Of a stretch of DNA of 64,000 bases, positions 8,495-17,990 are shown one piece after another. The translations under genes were made by a program, and so were the position numbers. The stretch is from assembly GCF_002161065.1 (NCBI RefSeq), contig NZ_NFLV01000009.1, forward strand, positions 61,940-125,939, read 5' to 3'. Origin of the DNA: Eubacterium sp. An11. Its GTDB lineage: Bacteria; Bacillota; Clostridia; Lachnospirales; Lachnospiraceae. The notes beneath the pieces were generated by a model, which saw nothing but the letters and a program-made list of their open reading frames with translations, had not been told where the DNA came from and did not search any database. Every line of letters starts with the position of its first letter. The stretch's first letter is position 1.

Positions 8495-8548
8495 TCTGCA
8501 GTATCCGGCGTCCATCTTTCCATTTCCCGGTAGAAGGAGAACACACTT

Positions 8549-8983
8549 ATGGAAACCATACGAATCAAATATTTCTCTGATCAGATTGAGAAATTAACCT
8601 ACATAGAAAACAAATCAGACTGGATCGACCTGCGGGCTGCCGCAGAGGTCTCATTGAAGAAAGGAGAGTTCGCCCTCATTCCCCTGGGCGTCGCCATGGA
8701 GCTTCCGGCCGGTTACGAGGCCCACGTGGTTCCACGCAGCTCTACCTTCAAGAATTTCGGCGTCATCCAGACCAACCACATGGGCGTCATCGACGAATCC
8801 TACTGCGGCGACAATGACCAGTGGTACATGCCGGTTCTCGCCGTGCGGGATACCGAGATCCACATCAATGACCGCATCTGCCAGTTTCGGATCATGAAAC
8901 ATCAGCCAGTCATCCACTTTGAGGAAACCAGCGAGCTGCGGCACGCTGACCGCGGCGGCTTCGGCAGCACAGGAAAGGCGTAA
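8549..8983 (+). CDS. dut: dUTP diphosphatase
   Basis: Hydrolyses dUTP to dUMP, keeping uracil out of DNA and supplying dTMP synthesis. The trimeric dUTPase motifs appear in order: [11 protein letters not shown] (motif 2), [11 protein letters not shown] (motif 3), RICQFRI (motif 4) and RGGFGSTGK (motif 5). It is 144 aa, normal for the family, behind GTAGAAGGAGA. Its place behind the reductase genes fits nucleotide metabolism. Confidence 0.92.
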   Translation: METIRIKYFSDQIEKLTYIENKSDWIDLRAAAEVSLKKGEFALIPLGVAMELPAGYEAHVVPRSSTFKNFGVIQTNHMGVIDESYCGDNDQWYMPVLAVRDTEIHINDRICQFRIMKHQPVIHFEETSELRHADRGGFGSTGKA

Positions 8984-8986
8984 TAT

Positions 8987-9871
8987 ATGTTTAAATCTTT
9001 AGGAAATCGAATTACGGATACCAAAGAAGCCGTTTCAGAATATCTGTCTTTTCTGAAACAGCCCGATTTCACTAAAGCACATGCACATAAAAGTTATGTA
9101 CAAAAGATAAAACCGGAAATGCACGAACTGCATCTCCGGTTTTCTTATTATTTTTACGACCGGTTTCTTCCGGTTCTGTACCCAAGGCACTGCCCGATCT
9201 GCGGGCAGGTTCTCCCTTATGGCATCTACGTATGTAAAAAATGTGTGCCAGAACTTCCCTATGTGAGAGAACCGGTCTGCCTGGCCTGCGGAAAACCAGT
9301 GGCCTCACCGGAACAGGAATACTGTTATGACTGCCGGATCTTTCCCAAAAGCTTCCGGGCCGGTCTGGCACTTTTTGTCTATAACGAAAAGACTCGTCCG
9401 GCTATGGCAGCCTTTAAATATATGAACCGACGTGTTCTCTCCCAGTTTTTTGCCAGGGAAATCTGCGCCCGGCACAAAAATGATATTCTGCGCTGGAAAC
9501 CGGATCTGCTGGTTCCCATTCCCATCCACAAAAACAAACGCCGCCTGCGGGGATATAACCAGGCGGAGCTTCTGGCCGAAAGTCTCTCTGTCCTGCTGCG
9601 CATCCCATGCCAGGGGAATCTGCTTTTAAGAACAGAGGATACCGCTCCCCAAAAACAGCTGCGGCCTCAGGCCAGACTCAACAACCTGCAGGACGCCTTT
9701 GCCGTCAATCCGATCTTCCGTGATCAGCTTGCGGATCTGACGACAGTCCTCCTCATTGATGATATCTACACTACAGGAGCCACTATGGAAATCTGCACCC
9801 GCATTCTCCACGGCGCCGGAGTGAAAAATATATTTATTTATTCGGTTTGCATCGGACTTGCCAGAGATTAA
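8987..9871 (+). CDS. comF: ComF-family phosphoribosyltransferase-like protein
   Basis: ComF proteins take part in natural transformation or related DNA metabolism in Firmicutes. Zinc-finger cysteines CPIC, CKKC, CLACG and CYDC occupy about residues 65-115; the PRPP-binding loop VLLIDDIYTTGATM lies near the C-terminus. The 294-aa frame starts at 8987, 3 bases after dut, but the first 44 residues match nothing I know, and a hairpin lies at 9109-9143, so initiation at M45 (9119) is possible. Its end overlaps recD2 by 4 bases, tail to tail. Confidence 0.85.
   Translation: MFKSLGNRITDTKEAVSEYLSFLKQPDFTKAHAHKSYVQKIKPEMHELHLRFSYYFYDRFLPVLYPRHCPICGQVLPYGIYVCKKCVPELPYVREPVCLACGKPVASPEQEYCYDCRIFPKSFRAGLALFVYNEKTRPAMAAFKYMNRRVLSQFFAREICARHKNDILRWKPDLLVPIPIHKNKRRLRGYNQAELLAESLSVLLRIPCQGNLLLRTEDTAPQKQLRPQARLNNLQDAFAVNPIFRDQLADLTTVLLIDDIYTTGATMEICTRILHGAGVKNIFIYSVCIGLARD
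9109..9143 (+). other. Terminator-like hairpin inside the comF reading frame
   Basis: AAAACCGG (9109-9116) and ATGCA (9119-9123) pair with TGCAT (9129-9133) and CCGGTTTT (9136-9143). The following bases are CTTATTATTTTTA. The hairpin contains the possible alternative comF start at 9119. Confidence 0.4.
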
Positions 9872-12084
9872 AGACCCACATCCTCTCTCAGGCAGTCTCT
9901 GAGTCCCGTATATCTCTTTTGTTCTGATTCATTGCGGATCATTTGTTCCACCATGGTCTGCCGTCCAATAATAGCCACACACCGCTGCGCTCTCGTCACC
10001 GCAGTATAAAGAAGATTCCTGTTACACAGAATGGACGGCCCGCTCAGAAGCGGGAGAACTACCGCCGGGTACTCGCTTCCCTGAGATTTATGGATGGTGA
10101 TGGCGTAAGCCAGTTCCAGTTCGTCCAGATTGGAAAATGGATATTCTACCTGCCGGTTCTCATCGAAAACCACTGTGAGCTTTTCCGAAAATGTATTGAT
10201 TTTGCGGATAACGCCCATGTCACCATTAAATACCCCCAGACCTTCCTCCACAGAAAATCCCTTTTCATTGACAATCTTCCATTCGATCTTATAATTATTT
10301 TTAATCTGCATCACCTTGTCCCCCTCCCGGAAGACGCCGGCGTGCACTTCTCTCTCCTCTTTATCCGGAGACGCCGGATTCAGATAATACTGAAGCACCT
10401 GATTCATGTGTTCCACGCCCAGCTCCCCTTTTCGCATAGGCGTCAGCACCTGAATCTCAAAAGGGTCCACCCCGATATATTCCGGCAGGCGGTTCTTCAC
10501 CAGATAAATCACTCCCGCTGTCACAGAACGAATGTCTTTCTTCTCAAAGAAAAAGAAATCCCGGTTTCGGTTATCAAGAACGATCTGTTCTCCCTCATTG
10601 ATCTTGTGAGCATTCAGCACAATCCGGCTGGTAGCTTCCTGCCGGTAAATCTTTGTGAGACGGACCACCGGAAACACTTCGGACTCGATCATATCCTTCA
10701 GCACATTTCCCGGCCCCACACTTGGCAGCTGATTAGAATCTCCCACCAGAATCAACCGGGTCCCCGGCAAAACCGCCTTTAAAAATGAATACATTAGAGA
10801 AATATCCACCATGGACATTTCATCGAGAATGATCACGTCCGCTTCGATGGGATTCTCTTCATTCTTCTCAAAACGATAGGAATCTCCCTCTTCAATACCT
10901 CCGTTTAACTCCAGCAGCCGGTGGATAGTCTTTGCCTCATAGCCGGTGGCTTCTGTCATCCGCTTCGCCGCTCTCCCTGTCGGAGCCGCCAGCACAATCT
11001 CCATATCCTCCGCCTCAAAACATCGGATCATCAGGTTGATAGTCGTGGTTTTACCCGTACCGGGACCGCCGGTCACAATGAGAACGCCTTCCGTCAGCGC
11101 CTGCTTCACCGCTGACTTCTGCAGTTCATCAAGGGCAATCTTTGTCTCCTCCTCCAGAGAGGCGATCCTTCGCGTCAGCACTGCCTCCTCTGCCGGAAAC
11201 TTCAGGTCCAGATTATGGAGCATGGCCGCTGTATTTCTTTCCATAAAATAATACGTACTCAAATAAACATGTTCTTCGTCATTCACCACCCGGATCATCA
11301 GCTTCTTATTCATCACCAGATTCATAAGATGATCGCCGATGTATTCCGGCGGCATACCAAGCATCTGTCCGGTATTGCGGCAGAGAACCTCTTTGGGCAG
11401 ATACACATGTCCGGCACTGACACTCTGCTGCAGGGTATAAAGAATCGCCGCACCGATCCGGTGTTCCGAATCCGGCGCAATCCCCGCCCTGGCAGCGATA
11501 TTATCAGCAATGCGGAACCCGATACCGTGAATATCTTCCGCCAGTTTATAAGGATTCGTCTTGAGAATTTCGTACATTTTATCGCCATATTCCTCGAAAA
11601 TACGGACCGCCAGATGGTTGGCAATGCCGTAGTCAGAAAGAAACATCATAGCATGCCGCATTTCCTGCTTCTCCTGGAACTGTACAGCAAAATTCATGGC
11701 CTTCTGCAAGGAAATCCCCTTGACCTCCGCCAGCCTTTCCGGCTCTTCTTCGATGATACGGAAGGTATCACCCTTGAACTTCTTCACAATGCGGGCCGCC
11801 AGCGCCGGTCCGATGCCCCGCACGGCCCCAGAACCCAGATATCGTTCCATCGCTTCCTTATCTTCGGGCTCCTTTACCTGATAAGAAGTCACCTGATACT
11901 GCGGGCCATGGGCCGGATGTTCCGTAAATTCTGCCTCCACCGACAGGTATTCCCCTTCATTGATATAATGAAAAGTTCCCACGAGGATTTCATCCCCGTG
12001 GGTCGTTTCCAGTTCCAGAACGGTATATCCATTCTCTTCATTATGAAATCGAATATGGCTTACATAACCTTCCAGATGTGCCAT
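9868..12084 (-). CDS. recD2: RecD2-type ATP-dependent DNA helicase
   Basis: A superfamily 1B 5'-3' helicase of the RecBC-independent RecD2 class, acting in repair and replication-fork maintenance. The 738-aa protein has an N-terminal OB-like/HhH part (SGAVRGIGPALAARIV), Walker A GGPGTGKTTT near residue 340, Walker B VIILDEMSMVD, and the late motif AYAITIHKSQGSEYPAV. It starts 2 bases behind the mreB stop, so the two are probably cotranscribed and translationally coupled. Confidence 0.93.
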   Translation of the reverse strand: MAHLEGYVSHIRFHNEENGYTVLELETTHGDEILVGTFHYINEGEYLSVEAEFTEHPAHGPQYQVTSYQVKEPEDKEAMERYLGSGAVRGIGPALAARIVKKFKGDTFRIIEEEPERLAEVKGISLQKAMNFAVQFQEKQEMRHAMMFLSDYGIANHLAVRIFEEYGDKMYEILKTNPYKLAEDIHGIGFRIADNIAARAGIAPDSEHRIGAAILYTLQQSVSAGHVYLPKEVLCRNTGQMLGMPPEYIGDHLMNLVMNKKLMIRVVNDEEHVYLSTYYFMERNTAAMLHNLDLKFPAEEAVLTRRIASLEEETKIALDELQKSAVKQALTEGVLIVTGGPGTGKTTTINLMIRCFEAEDMEIVLAAPTGRAAKRMTEATGYEAKTIHRLLELNGGIEEGDSYRFEKNEENPIEADVIILDEMSMVDISLMYSFLKAVLPGTRLILVGDSNQLPSVGPGNVLKDMIESEVFPVVRLTKIYRQEATSRIVLNAHKINEGEQIVLDNRNRDFFFFEKKDIRSVTAGVIYLVKNRLPEYIGVDPFEIQVLTPMRKGELGVEHMNQVLQYYLNPASPDKEEREVHAGVFREGDKVMQIKNNYKIEWKIVNEKGFSVEEGLGVFNGDMGVIRKINTFSEKLTVVFDENRQVEYPFSNLDELELAYAITIHKSQGSEYPAVVLPLLSGPSILCNRNLLYTAVTRAQRCVAIIGRQTMVEQMIRNESEQKRYTGLRDCLREDVGL

Positions 12085-12086
12085 CT

Positions 12087-13070
12087 TTATTTGCCGCCAA
12101 GATATTCAATGTACTGACCGGTTCCAATGGCTACCGCCGTCATCGGGTCGTCAGCTGTCATAGTTGTAATTCCGGTCTTCTCCTCAATGAGCTGTTCCAG
12201 TCCCTGCAGCATGCTTCCGCCTCCGGTCAGCACAATACCTCTGTCAGAAATATCCGCTGCCAATTCCGGTGGAGTACGCTCCAGCACGCTGTGTACCGCT
12301 TCCACGATCTGTGCGGTTGCCTCTCTGAGTGCCTCTCTGGTCTCCTCAGATGTTACGGTCACCGTCTTAGGCAGTCCTGTCACAAGATTCCGGCCGCGCA
12401 CTTCCATGGAAGCCTCCTCCGCACGTACATAGGCGCTGCCCACCTGAATCTTAATGTCTTCCGCTGTACGGTCACCGATCAACAGATTGTGTTTCTTTCT
12501 CATATAGCGGACAATGGCCTCGTCAAAGTCATCTCCTGCCACCTTAATGGAGGTGCTGACAACTGTGCCGCCCAGAGAAATAACTGCGATATCTGAGGTA
12601 CCGCCTCCGATATCCACGATCATGTTACCGCATGGTTTTGCAATGTCGATTCCCGCTCCAATGGCTGCGGCCACAGGCTCCTCTATGATCTTAACATCTC
12701 TGGCACCTGCCGCGTAGGTCGCATCTTCCACGGCCTTCTTCTCCACCTCGGTAACGCCGCTCGGCACGCAGACAGAAATTCTTGGTTTTCTTCCAAAGAG
12801 ACTCTTTCCCACTGCTTTATGCACAAAGTATTTCAGCATCTTTTCTGTCACGGAATAATCACTGATAACGCCCTGTCTTAAAGGACGAACTGCCACAATA
12901 TTTCCCGGAGTTCTTCCGATCATCAGTCTCGCTTCCTCGCCAATTGCCTTAATCTTTCTCGTATCTACATCAAAAGCAACTACAGAAGGCTCTTTTAACA
13001 CAACACCTTTGCCTTTTACATAAACCAAAATACTCGCTGTACCTAAATCAATTCCAATATCCGTAGCCAT
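12087..13070 (-). CDS. mreB: Rod shape-determining protein MreB
   Basis: Actin-like filament protein that guides sidewall peptidoglycan synthesis under the membrane. The 327-aa protein starts at MATDIGIDLGTASILVYV, behind AGAAAGGAGA; the extra 29 codons upstream have no family match. Phosphate 1 (DLGTAS), phosphate 2 (IVDIGGGTSDIAV) and adenosine (LTGGGSML) motifs are clear. It is not followed by mreCD but by recD2, so it may be an Mbl/MreBH-type paralogue. Confidence 0.93.
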   Translation of the reverse strand: MATDIGIDLGTASILVYVKGKGVVLKEPSVVAFDVDTRKIKAIGEEARLMIGRTPGNIVAVRPLRQGVISDYSVTEKMLKYFVHKAVGKSLFGRKPRISVCVPSGVTEVEKKAVEDATYAAGARDVKIIEEPVAAAIGAGIDIAKPCGNMIVDIGGGTSDIAVISLGGTVVSTSIKVAGDDFDEAIVRYMRKKHNLLIGDRTAEDIKIQVGSAYVRAEEASMEVRGRNLVTGLPKTVTVTSEETREALREATAQIVEAVHSVLERTPPELAADISDRGIVLTGGGSMLQGLEQLIEEKTGITTMTADDPMTAVAIGTGQYIEYLGGK

Positions 13071-13326
13071 TGGGAATCTCCTTTCTATATTTATCCTGTC
13101 TATCTGAAGCAGAGCCGGAAGGCTCTGTCTGATTTTGTCTGTAATTAATTTGCACACTTATAGTTATTATAAACGAAATGAATCGAATTTCCAATACTTT
13201 TTTCAAACTTCATAAAAATGACTGTTTTGTCTTTAATATGTAAGAAAACACGTTACATAAAAAGAGGTATTGAAAGATGCGTTATCTTTCAATACCCATT
13301 CCGTGTCTCTTATCGCATGCAGACTC

Positions 13327-13560
13327 TTATTCTTCCACACCTTTGGATTTGAGATATTCAACGACATCGTTCACAGTCTCAATCTCGCCCAGTTCTTCAG
13401 CCGGAATCTCGATGTCATATTCTTCTTCCAAAGCCATGGTTAACTCAAACAGATCCAGGGAATCTGCTCCCAGATCCTCTTTGAAGGAAGTCTCAAGAGT
13501 AATCTCATCCTCTTCAACGCCAAGCTGCTCTGCAATAATTTCTTTCATCTTCTCTAACAT
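13327..13560 (-). CDS. acpP: Acyl carrier protein
   Basis: Carries growing acyl chains on a 4'-phosphopantetheine arm in fatty acid synthesis. The 77-aa acidic protein has the attachment serine in [10 protein letters not shown] (Ser34). The start at 13560 is picked for AAAGGAG about 9 bases upstream; the longer frame adds 16 unrelated residues. It stands alone, not in a fab cluster, between mreB and a divergent Fur-family gene. Confidence 0.93.
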   Translation of the reverse strand: MLEKMKEIIAEQLGVEEDEITLETSFKEDLGADSLDLFELTMALEEEYDIEIPAEELGEIETVNDVVEYLKSKGVEE

Positions 13561-13729
13561 CAGAAAATATCTCCTTTTTCCTAAAATCACATTTCTTTCG
13601 ATGCTCAAAGTATACTATTCATACTTTTCTTTGTCAACCTATTTCTTATATGTATCCTTCTCAAAAAAACACAAAAATTTTCTTCCCGCAATACGCAAAA
13701 ATCCACCTTTTCCTCTTTCTTTCTCATTC

Positions 13730-13778
13730 TTGACAAATTTATTGCCTCTCATATATAATGAGAATGATAACGATTATT
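13730..13778 (+). promoter_or_regulatory. Promoter of the Fur-family gene with overlapping Fur-like box
   Basis: TTGACA (13730-13735), 18-base spacer, TATAAT (13754-13759). Immediately downstream, GAGAATGATAACGATTATT (13760-13778) matches 15 of 19 positions of the Fur box GATAATGATAATCATTATC. This suggests autoregulation. Confidence 0.75.
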
Positions 13779-13808
13779 ACTATTAATTACAGAGGAGATG
13801 ATTCCATA

Positions 13809-14201
13809 ATGACTGCTCCAATGAAGAAAAGCCGGCAGAGAGAAGCTATTCTGCAGTGCGTCCTCTCTCACCACGATCATCCGACGGCTGACACAATCTA
13901 CATGGAGGTACGAGAGAACTTTCCCAACATCAGTCTGGGGACGGTATACCGTAATCTTTCTCTTCTTACCAAAATCGGAAAAATTAAAAAAATCTCCTGC
14001 GAAGACCGCACCGACCGCTTCGATGGTCTTGCCAGGCCGCATTCTCATTTTATCTGTGATTCATGCGGATGCCTTCTGGATCTTCCTTATTATCCGGATG
14101 CGTCCCTGTACGGTCAGCTGAACGAAAACTTTGACGGAAAAATCACTGAATGCAGCATCGTTTTCCGCGGCGTGTGTAAAGATTGCATGTCCAAGTCCTG
14201 A
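13809..14201 (+). CDS. Fur-family metal-responsive transcriptional regulator
   Basis: A 130-aa winged-helix repressor of the Fur/PerR/Zur family. The N-terminal DNA-binding domain contains HPTADTIYMEVRENFP and SLGTVYRNLSLL; the dimerisation half has the metal-site residues HSHFICDSCG and a final CKDC pair. The start at 13809 follows AGAGGAGATG. A Fur-like box overlaps its own promoter. Whether it senses iron, zinc or peroxide cannot be settled from sequence alone. Confidence 0.88.
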   Translation: MTAPMKKSRQREAILQCVLSHHDHPTADTIYMEVRENFPNISLGTVYRNLSLLTKIGKIKKISCEDRTDRFDGLARPHSHFICDSCGCLLDLPYYPDASLYGQLNENFDGKITECSIVFRGVCKDCMSKS

Positions 14202-14270
14202 CACAGCCCACAAAGCTGTCCCGGAGAATGAAGGCTATCTCAAAAGAAGCCGGAAAACTAAAATTTATTA

Positions 14271-14299
14271 TTGATTTTTATTCCGAAATATTGTAGAAT
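14271..14299 (+). promoter_or_regulatory. Promoter of tRNA-Thr
   Basis: TTGATT (14271-14276), 17-base spacer, TAGAAT (14294-14299), 20 bases ahead of the tRNA. Confidence 0.7.
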
Positions 14300-14319
14300 A
14301 GACAGGTCAGTTCAGACAA

Positions 14320-14392
<73 letters not shown>

Positions 14393-14666
14393 TATTTTTT
14401 TTACTCTTTTTCTCTTAACCAATGCATTTTTTACACTTTCCCATTTTATTTTTTATGCTATATTTTTATGTTCACTTTAAATATTTATAATATTTACATA
14501 TCCATTATCTGTATTTACATTATTAATTTGCGCACTTAATATTCATATATATTATTTATTTTTCATAATCAAGTGACATGTATATCATGGCACCACTTTT
14601 CCCTTACAGGTAATATTTTCCTGTTCCCTGTCGAAAAAAGGAAAATTTTATCAAGGAGGCATTTCC

Positions 14667-14927
14667 ATGAAAGTATCAGATGAAAAATTAAACCGGTTCA
14701 TCAGCAAACACATGTTAGATTATCGGCTCCGACATTCTCTCTCCCAGGAAGGCATGGCAGAACAGCTGAATATCGCGCCCCGCTGCTATCTGGAACAGGA
14801 AAATGGCAGATGCGGCTTTTCCGGCCAGACCGTCTGTCACTTCATAGCGGTTCTCTCTGATAAAGAAGCTTTCGCCTTTATTTCCGATTTGAGAAGTGTG
14901 TGGGATGAAGACAAGCCCTCTACCTGA
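14667..14927 (+). CDS. Small XRE-type helix-turn-helix protein
   Basis: An 86-aa protein behind CAAGGAGG. The segment RLRHSLSQEGMAEQLNIAP resembles the first helices of XRE repressors, followed by a Glu-rich recognition-like segment (YLEQENGRCGFSG). It is short for the family and stands alone, with a bidirectional terminator behind it. Target unknown. Confidence 0.7.
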   Translation: MKVSDEKLNRFISKHMLDYRLRHSLSQEGMAEQLNIAPRCYLEQENGRCGFSGQTVCHFIAVLSDKEAFAFISDLRSVWDEDKPST

Positions 14928-14934
14928 CTGACCA

Positions 14935-14989
14935 GGCAAAAAAGCGGCATCGATTCCGGAACAGCCGAAATCGATGCCGCTTTTTTGCC
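14935..14989. terminator. Bidirectional terminator between convergent genes
   Basis: A perfect 21-bp stem (14935-14955 with 14969-14989) carries AAAAAAGCGGC on one side and GCCGCTTTTTT on the other. It can terminate both the small HTH gene and the EutP-like gene. Confidence 0.9.
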
Positions 14990-15016
14990 ATATGAACGAT
15001 ATAGATTATTTGATCC

Positions 15017-15547
15017 TCACACCACCACGCCGTTAATGTTCATGTCATCATCGGAAGCACCGCTGCCGTAATCCAGCTTATCGTACTGAGCCTTTACGGT
15101 CTCCCACGGGAGAGTCTCGTGTTCCTCTTTCAGATAAGAAATGATATCCGCAATGCCCTCGCCGGTAAAGGCGCTGGTGTAAAAAATCTTTTTGCAGCCT
15201 GCCAGGCGCAGCCACTCTGCAGCCTGCTCCGGGTCTCCTGCCCAGTGATCGCATTTGGTCACAATGCCCACCACCTCACGGTTGCTCTGGGAGGTACAGT
15301 TGGGCGGATACAGCGAAAACGGCTCCGTGGCGCTTATGAGAAGCCCTATCACATCGGATTCTGCTCCATATACCGCCAGAGAACCGCCGAGTCTTTTGGT
15401 TTCCGCATATTCTCCCGGTGTGTCTATGATCACATCATAGTGATTGACGTACTGCGTCTTATGATAAATGATTTTCTTTCCCTTCATTGCCTGTGTGAGT
15501 GTGGTCTTTCCTGACTCGCTCCGCCCCACAAACATTATCTTCCTCAT
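15017..15547 (-). CDS. eutP: EutP/PduV-family small GTPase-like protein
   Basis: A 176-aa P-loop protein of the EutP/PduV family, normally found in ethanolamine or propanediol microcompartment operons. Walker A is GRSESGKTT, the G3-like motif is IIDTPGEYAE, and the G4-like motif is VTKCDHW. No other eut or pdu gene is in the window, so the gene is an orphan here and its role may differ. AGGAG lies about 10 bases before the start. Confidence 0.85.
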   Translation of the reverse strand: MRKIMFVGRSESGKTTLTQAMKGKKIIYHKTQYVNHYDVIIDTPGEYAETKRLGGSLAVYGAESDVIGLLISATEPFSLYPPNCTSQSNREVVGIVTKCDHWAGDPEQAAEWLRLAGCKKIFYTSAFTGEGIADIISYLKEEHETLPWETVKAQYDKLDYGSGASDDDMNINGVVV

Positions 15548-15638
15548 GATGTCCGCTCCTTTTCCAAGCAGTTATTATTGCCGTCTTCCCGGCGGTCTTT
15601 TCCATCGTATCATCGTGCCCGTACACCGTCTCATCCCG

Positions 15639-16316
15639 TCAGGACTTCAGCTCTTCTTTTTTACGGTATTTCACCATATTGATACTGCTCCAGATCTGCA
15701 CCGCACGGCCGCCGTACACCAGCTCATAAGCCACATACGAAAGCATCAGGCCTGTGAAAACATCCACGACAGAATGCTGCTTTACGAACATGGTAGACAG
15801 AATGATCAGCACGGTCGTAATCAAAGAAGCATATCGTATTCCTTTTTTGCCGGCAAGATTCTCACTGTCCCTGACTGCCAGATAGATGCCGACAGAATTA
15901 TACACATGAATACTCGGAAGTACGTTGGTGGAAGTATCCACACTGTAAACAAATCTGGTCAGCTGTGTAAATATGTTATTGTCCGCAAAGCTGTCCGGCC
16001 GGATGTCGAGACCGTTGGGATAAATCCAGGAAACCAGCAAAAATACGGTCATCCCTATCATACCGAAATACATCAGACGGCAGAATTCTTCTTTCTCACA
16101 AAAAAGGAAATACAATCCCGGTCCGGCGATGTACACAAACCAGAACAGATACGGAATGATAAAAATTGGTATAAATGGAATATGCTGATCCAGCGGAGAA
16201 CTGATGATATGCAGATGCTCGAGCCTTATGTTTTCAAGATAGCGAAAAACCGCCAGATAAAAAGGAAAATACAACAACAATAAAACATGTTTATTCTGAT
16301 TTAATTTGTCTCTCAT
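15639..16316 (-). CDS. PAP2-superfamily membrane phosphatase
   Basis: A 225-aa polytopic protein with five to six hydrophobic segments. The later catalytic motifs of the PAP2/acid-phosphatase family are visible: PSIHVYNS (motif 2) and KQHSVVDVF (motif 3, His and Asp). Such enzymes dephosphorylate lipid phosphates or inositol phosphoceramide-like substrates at the outer face of the membrane. The start at ATG 16316 fits GGAAGGTGA upstream. Substrate unknown. Confidence 0.82.
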   Translation of the reverse strand: MRDKLNQNKHVLLLLYFPFYLAVFRYLENIRLEHLHIISSPLDQHIPFIPIFIIPYLFWFVYIAGPGLYFLFCEKEEFCRLMYFGMIGMTVFLLVSWIYPNGLDIRPDSFADNNIFTQLTRFVYSVDTSTNVLPSIHVYNSVGIYLAVRDSENLAGKKGIRYASLITTVLIILSTMFVKQHSVVDVFTGLMLSYVAYELVYGGRAVQIWSSINMVKYRKKEELKS

Positions 16317-16359
16317 AAAAATCACCTTCCGGGTTATACTGTGCTGACTCGTTCACGAT

Positions 16360-16394
16360 GTGTGCAGGCACCTCCTGAGAAAATGCCTGCACAC
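16360..16394. other. Perfect 11-bp hairpin upstream of the PAP2 gene
   Basis: GTGTGCAGGCA (16360-16370) pairs with TGCCTGCACAC (16384-16394). Read on the minus strand, the loop holds AGGAGG but no start codon follows closely, and there is no T-run. It lies in the leader of the PAP2 gene and could be an RNA element or operator. Confidence 0.45.
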
Positions 16395-16552
16395 ACCGCT
16401 TATTGATAAATTATTTATGATAAACAGTACCGCATCTTCCATCGTTCGTCAATTCTTTTTCGGCAAGTTCATACTATCTTAATAACTTCATGCTGTTCTT
16501 AATAATTCCGTAAGTTTACCCACGCCCGGAAGAGATTTGCATCCTCTCCGGT

Positions 16553-16966
16553 TTAGTTGAGATAACCACGACGGTTTTTATCCGCATTATCGTTCTTCTG
16601 AATCTTAATCTCAGGGATATGATACACCGCGCAGATTTTTTTGATGGTTTCCTCCAGCTCTTTCATGGCCATCGGTACACAGATGGTCTTATAAAGACTC
16701 ATCATGCTTTCCATATCCGGCACTTCCCCTTTCGGCTCATCTTTATCCGCATAAGTGCTCACCTGTTCCAGATACAGATACAGCGGATGCAGCGGAGAGC
16801 CGACCATCACCTTGCTGATGACCGTTCCCACAGAGTCCGCTTTCAATTCTTTCGGAAGCTTGATCTGATTGTTGACATTCACCTGAAGGTTCAGTTTTGT
16901 ATTTGGTCCCATCTCGTTGCGAAACTCACATTTGACGATTCTGATTCCTTTTAAGTCTAAATTCAT
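16553..16966 (-). CDS. Uncharacterised 137-aa protein, possibly SecB-like fold
   Basis: A soluble protein with an N-terminal beta-rich half (LKGIRIVKCEFRNEMG, then LNLQVNVNNQIKLP) and a C-terminal helix running into PEIKIQK. The alternation of strands then a helix is reminiscent of SecB-type chaperones, but I cannot identify a firm motif. It has a plausible AAGGA site upstream and lies convergent to nothing; its neighbours are unrelated. Function unknown. Confidence 0.6.
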   Translation of the reverse strand: MNLDLKGIRIVKCEFRNEMGPNTKLNLQVNVNNQIKLPKELKADSVGTVISKVMVGSPLHPLYLYLEQVSTYADKDEPKGEVPDMESMMSLYKTICVPMAMKELEETIKKICAVYHIPEIKIQKNDNADKNRRGYLN

Positions 16967-17020
16967 TATAGTATAGTCCTTTCTTGAAAAAATTATATGT
17001 TGAAAAATATACTGCCGTGC

Positions 17021-17977
17021 TTATTCTCCTTTGGATTCCTCTTCCCGGGATTCTTTTATCCTTTCTTTCAGGGCTTCCAAAGAAAAACGGTAGCGTGCGG
17101 AAGTCATGGTCGGATTGCCGAGAATCCGGATTCTCAGGCGCTTTCTTCGACGTCTGTGCATCTGCGTTTTTCCTTTCCGGAGCTTTTCCAGCTGTTCGAG
17201 GATCATATTCAGACGCTCCTTCAGTTCACCCAGCTCTTCCTTCTGGGCATCCGTGAGAATATCTATCTCCATAACACTCTGCTTCAGTTTATTATATCGA
17301 AGTTCAAGGCCTTTGTAAATCTCTCCGGCCTTATCTGCTGCAGGATTATTTTCCACAAAATCCCGCCAGCTGTCATCCAGACAGGCAATCACCACATCGG
17401 CACGTTTTCTGAGACGCAGCACTTCTTCCCGGAGATTCTCCATCTTTTCCAGCATATTCCGCAGGTCCAGCGCCTCTTTTACAGAGTCCACGACATCCAG
17501 CACAAAAAAGGCAGAGATAACGCCGGAGACAATGTGCAGCGGCAGCGCAGGCACCATTTCCAGAAAAGAAAGAACAGCCGGATGAATCAGCTCATTCATC
17601 AGCACTGTAAAACAGCCCCACAAAATAGTGGACGCTAGGCAGATATATCCCCTGTAATTGAAACGCCGGGCAGAATAGTCCCAGTATTTGATCTTAAAAA
17701 TGCTCTCCATGACCACGCCGGTCGCCAGTTCCAGGAGGGTAGCTCCCACTGCCCCCGCAAAATAGGTCAGAATCAGATTCGACCGGAACGGTTCCGACAC
17801 AAACAGCATCATCACGGCACCTCCGCCGTAAATAGGCAGGAAAGGTCCCATCAGAAAACCGCGGTTTACCCATTTTTTTTCTTTGAATGATACGTAGGCA
17901 GATTCAAAAATCCAGCCAAAAAAGCTGTAAATATAAAAAAATATCAGCCACTCATATAAGGAATACTGTCCAATCAT
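17021..17977 (-). CDS. Putative ABC-transporter type IV (CmpB-like) membrane protein
   Basis: A 318-aa protein whose first 185 residues hold about five to six membrane helices with the signature FFGWIFESAYV and FLMGPFLPIYG, then LLELATGVVMESIF, as in the CmpB-like putative permease family. The remainder is a long charged, coiled-coil-like cytoplasmic tail (residues about 190-318, rich in Glu, Arg, Leu). It starts 13 bases after the Rrf2 gene, so they are likely one operon. The transport role is not established. Confidence 0.8.
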   Translation of the reverse strand: MIGQYSLYEWLIFFYIYSFFGWIFESAYVSFKEKKWVNRGFLMGPFLPIYGGGAVMMLFVSEPFRSNLILTYFAGAVGATLLELATGVVMESIFKIKYWDYSARRFNYRGYICLASTILWGCFTVLMNELIHPAVLSFLEMVPALPLHIVSGVISAFFVLDVVDSVKEALDLRNMLEKMENLREEVLRLRKRADVVIACLDDSWRDFVENNPAADKAGEIYKGLELRYNKLKQSVMEIDILTDAQKEELGELKERLNMILEQLEKLRKGKTQMHRRRRKRLRIRILGNPTMTSARYRFSLEALKERIKESREEESKGE

Positions 17978-17990
17978 TATTCTGCTCTCT

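Noticed and set aside
16360..16394. Rho-independent terminator
   Set aside because: The stem is perfect but no T-run follows on either strand.
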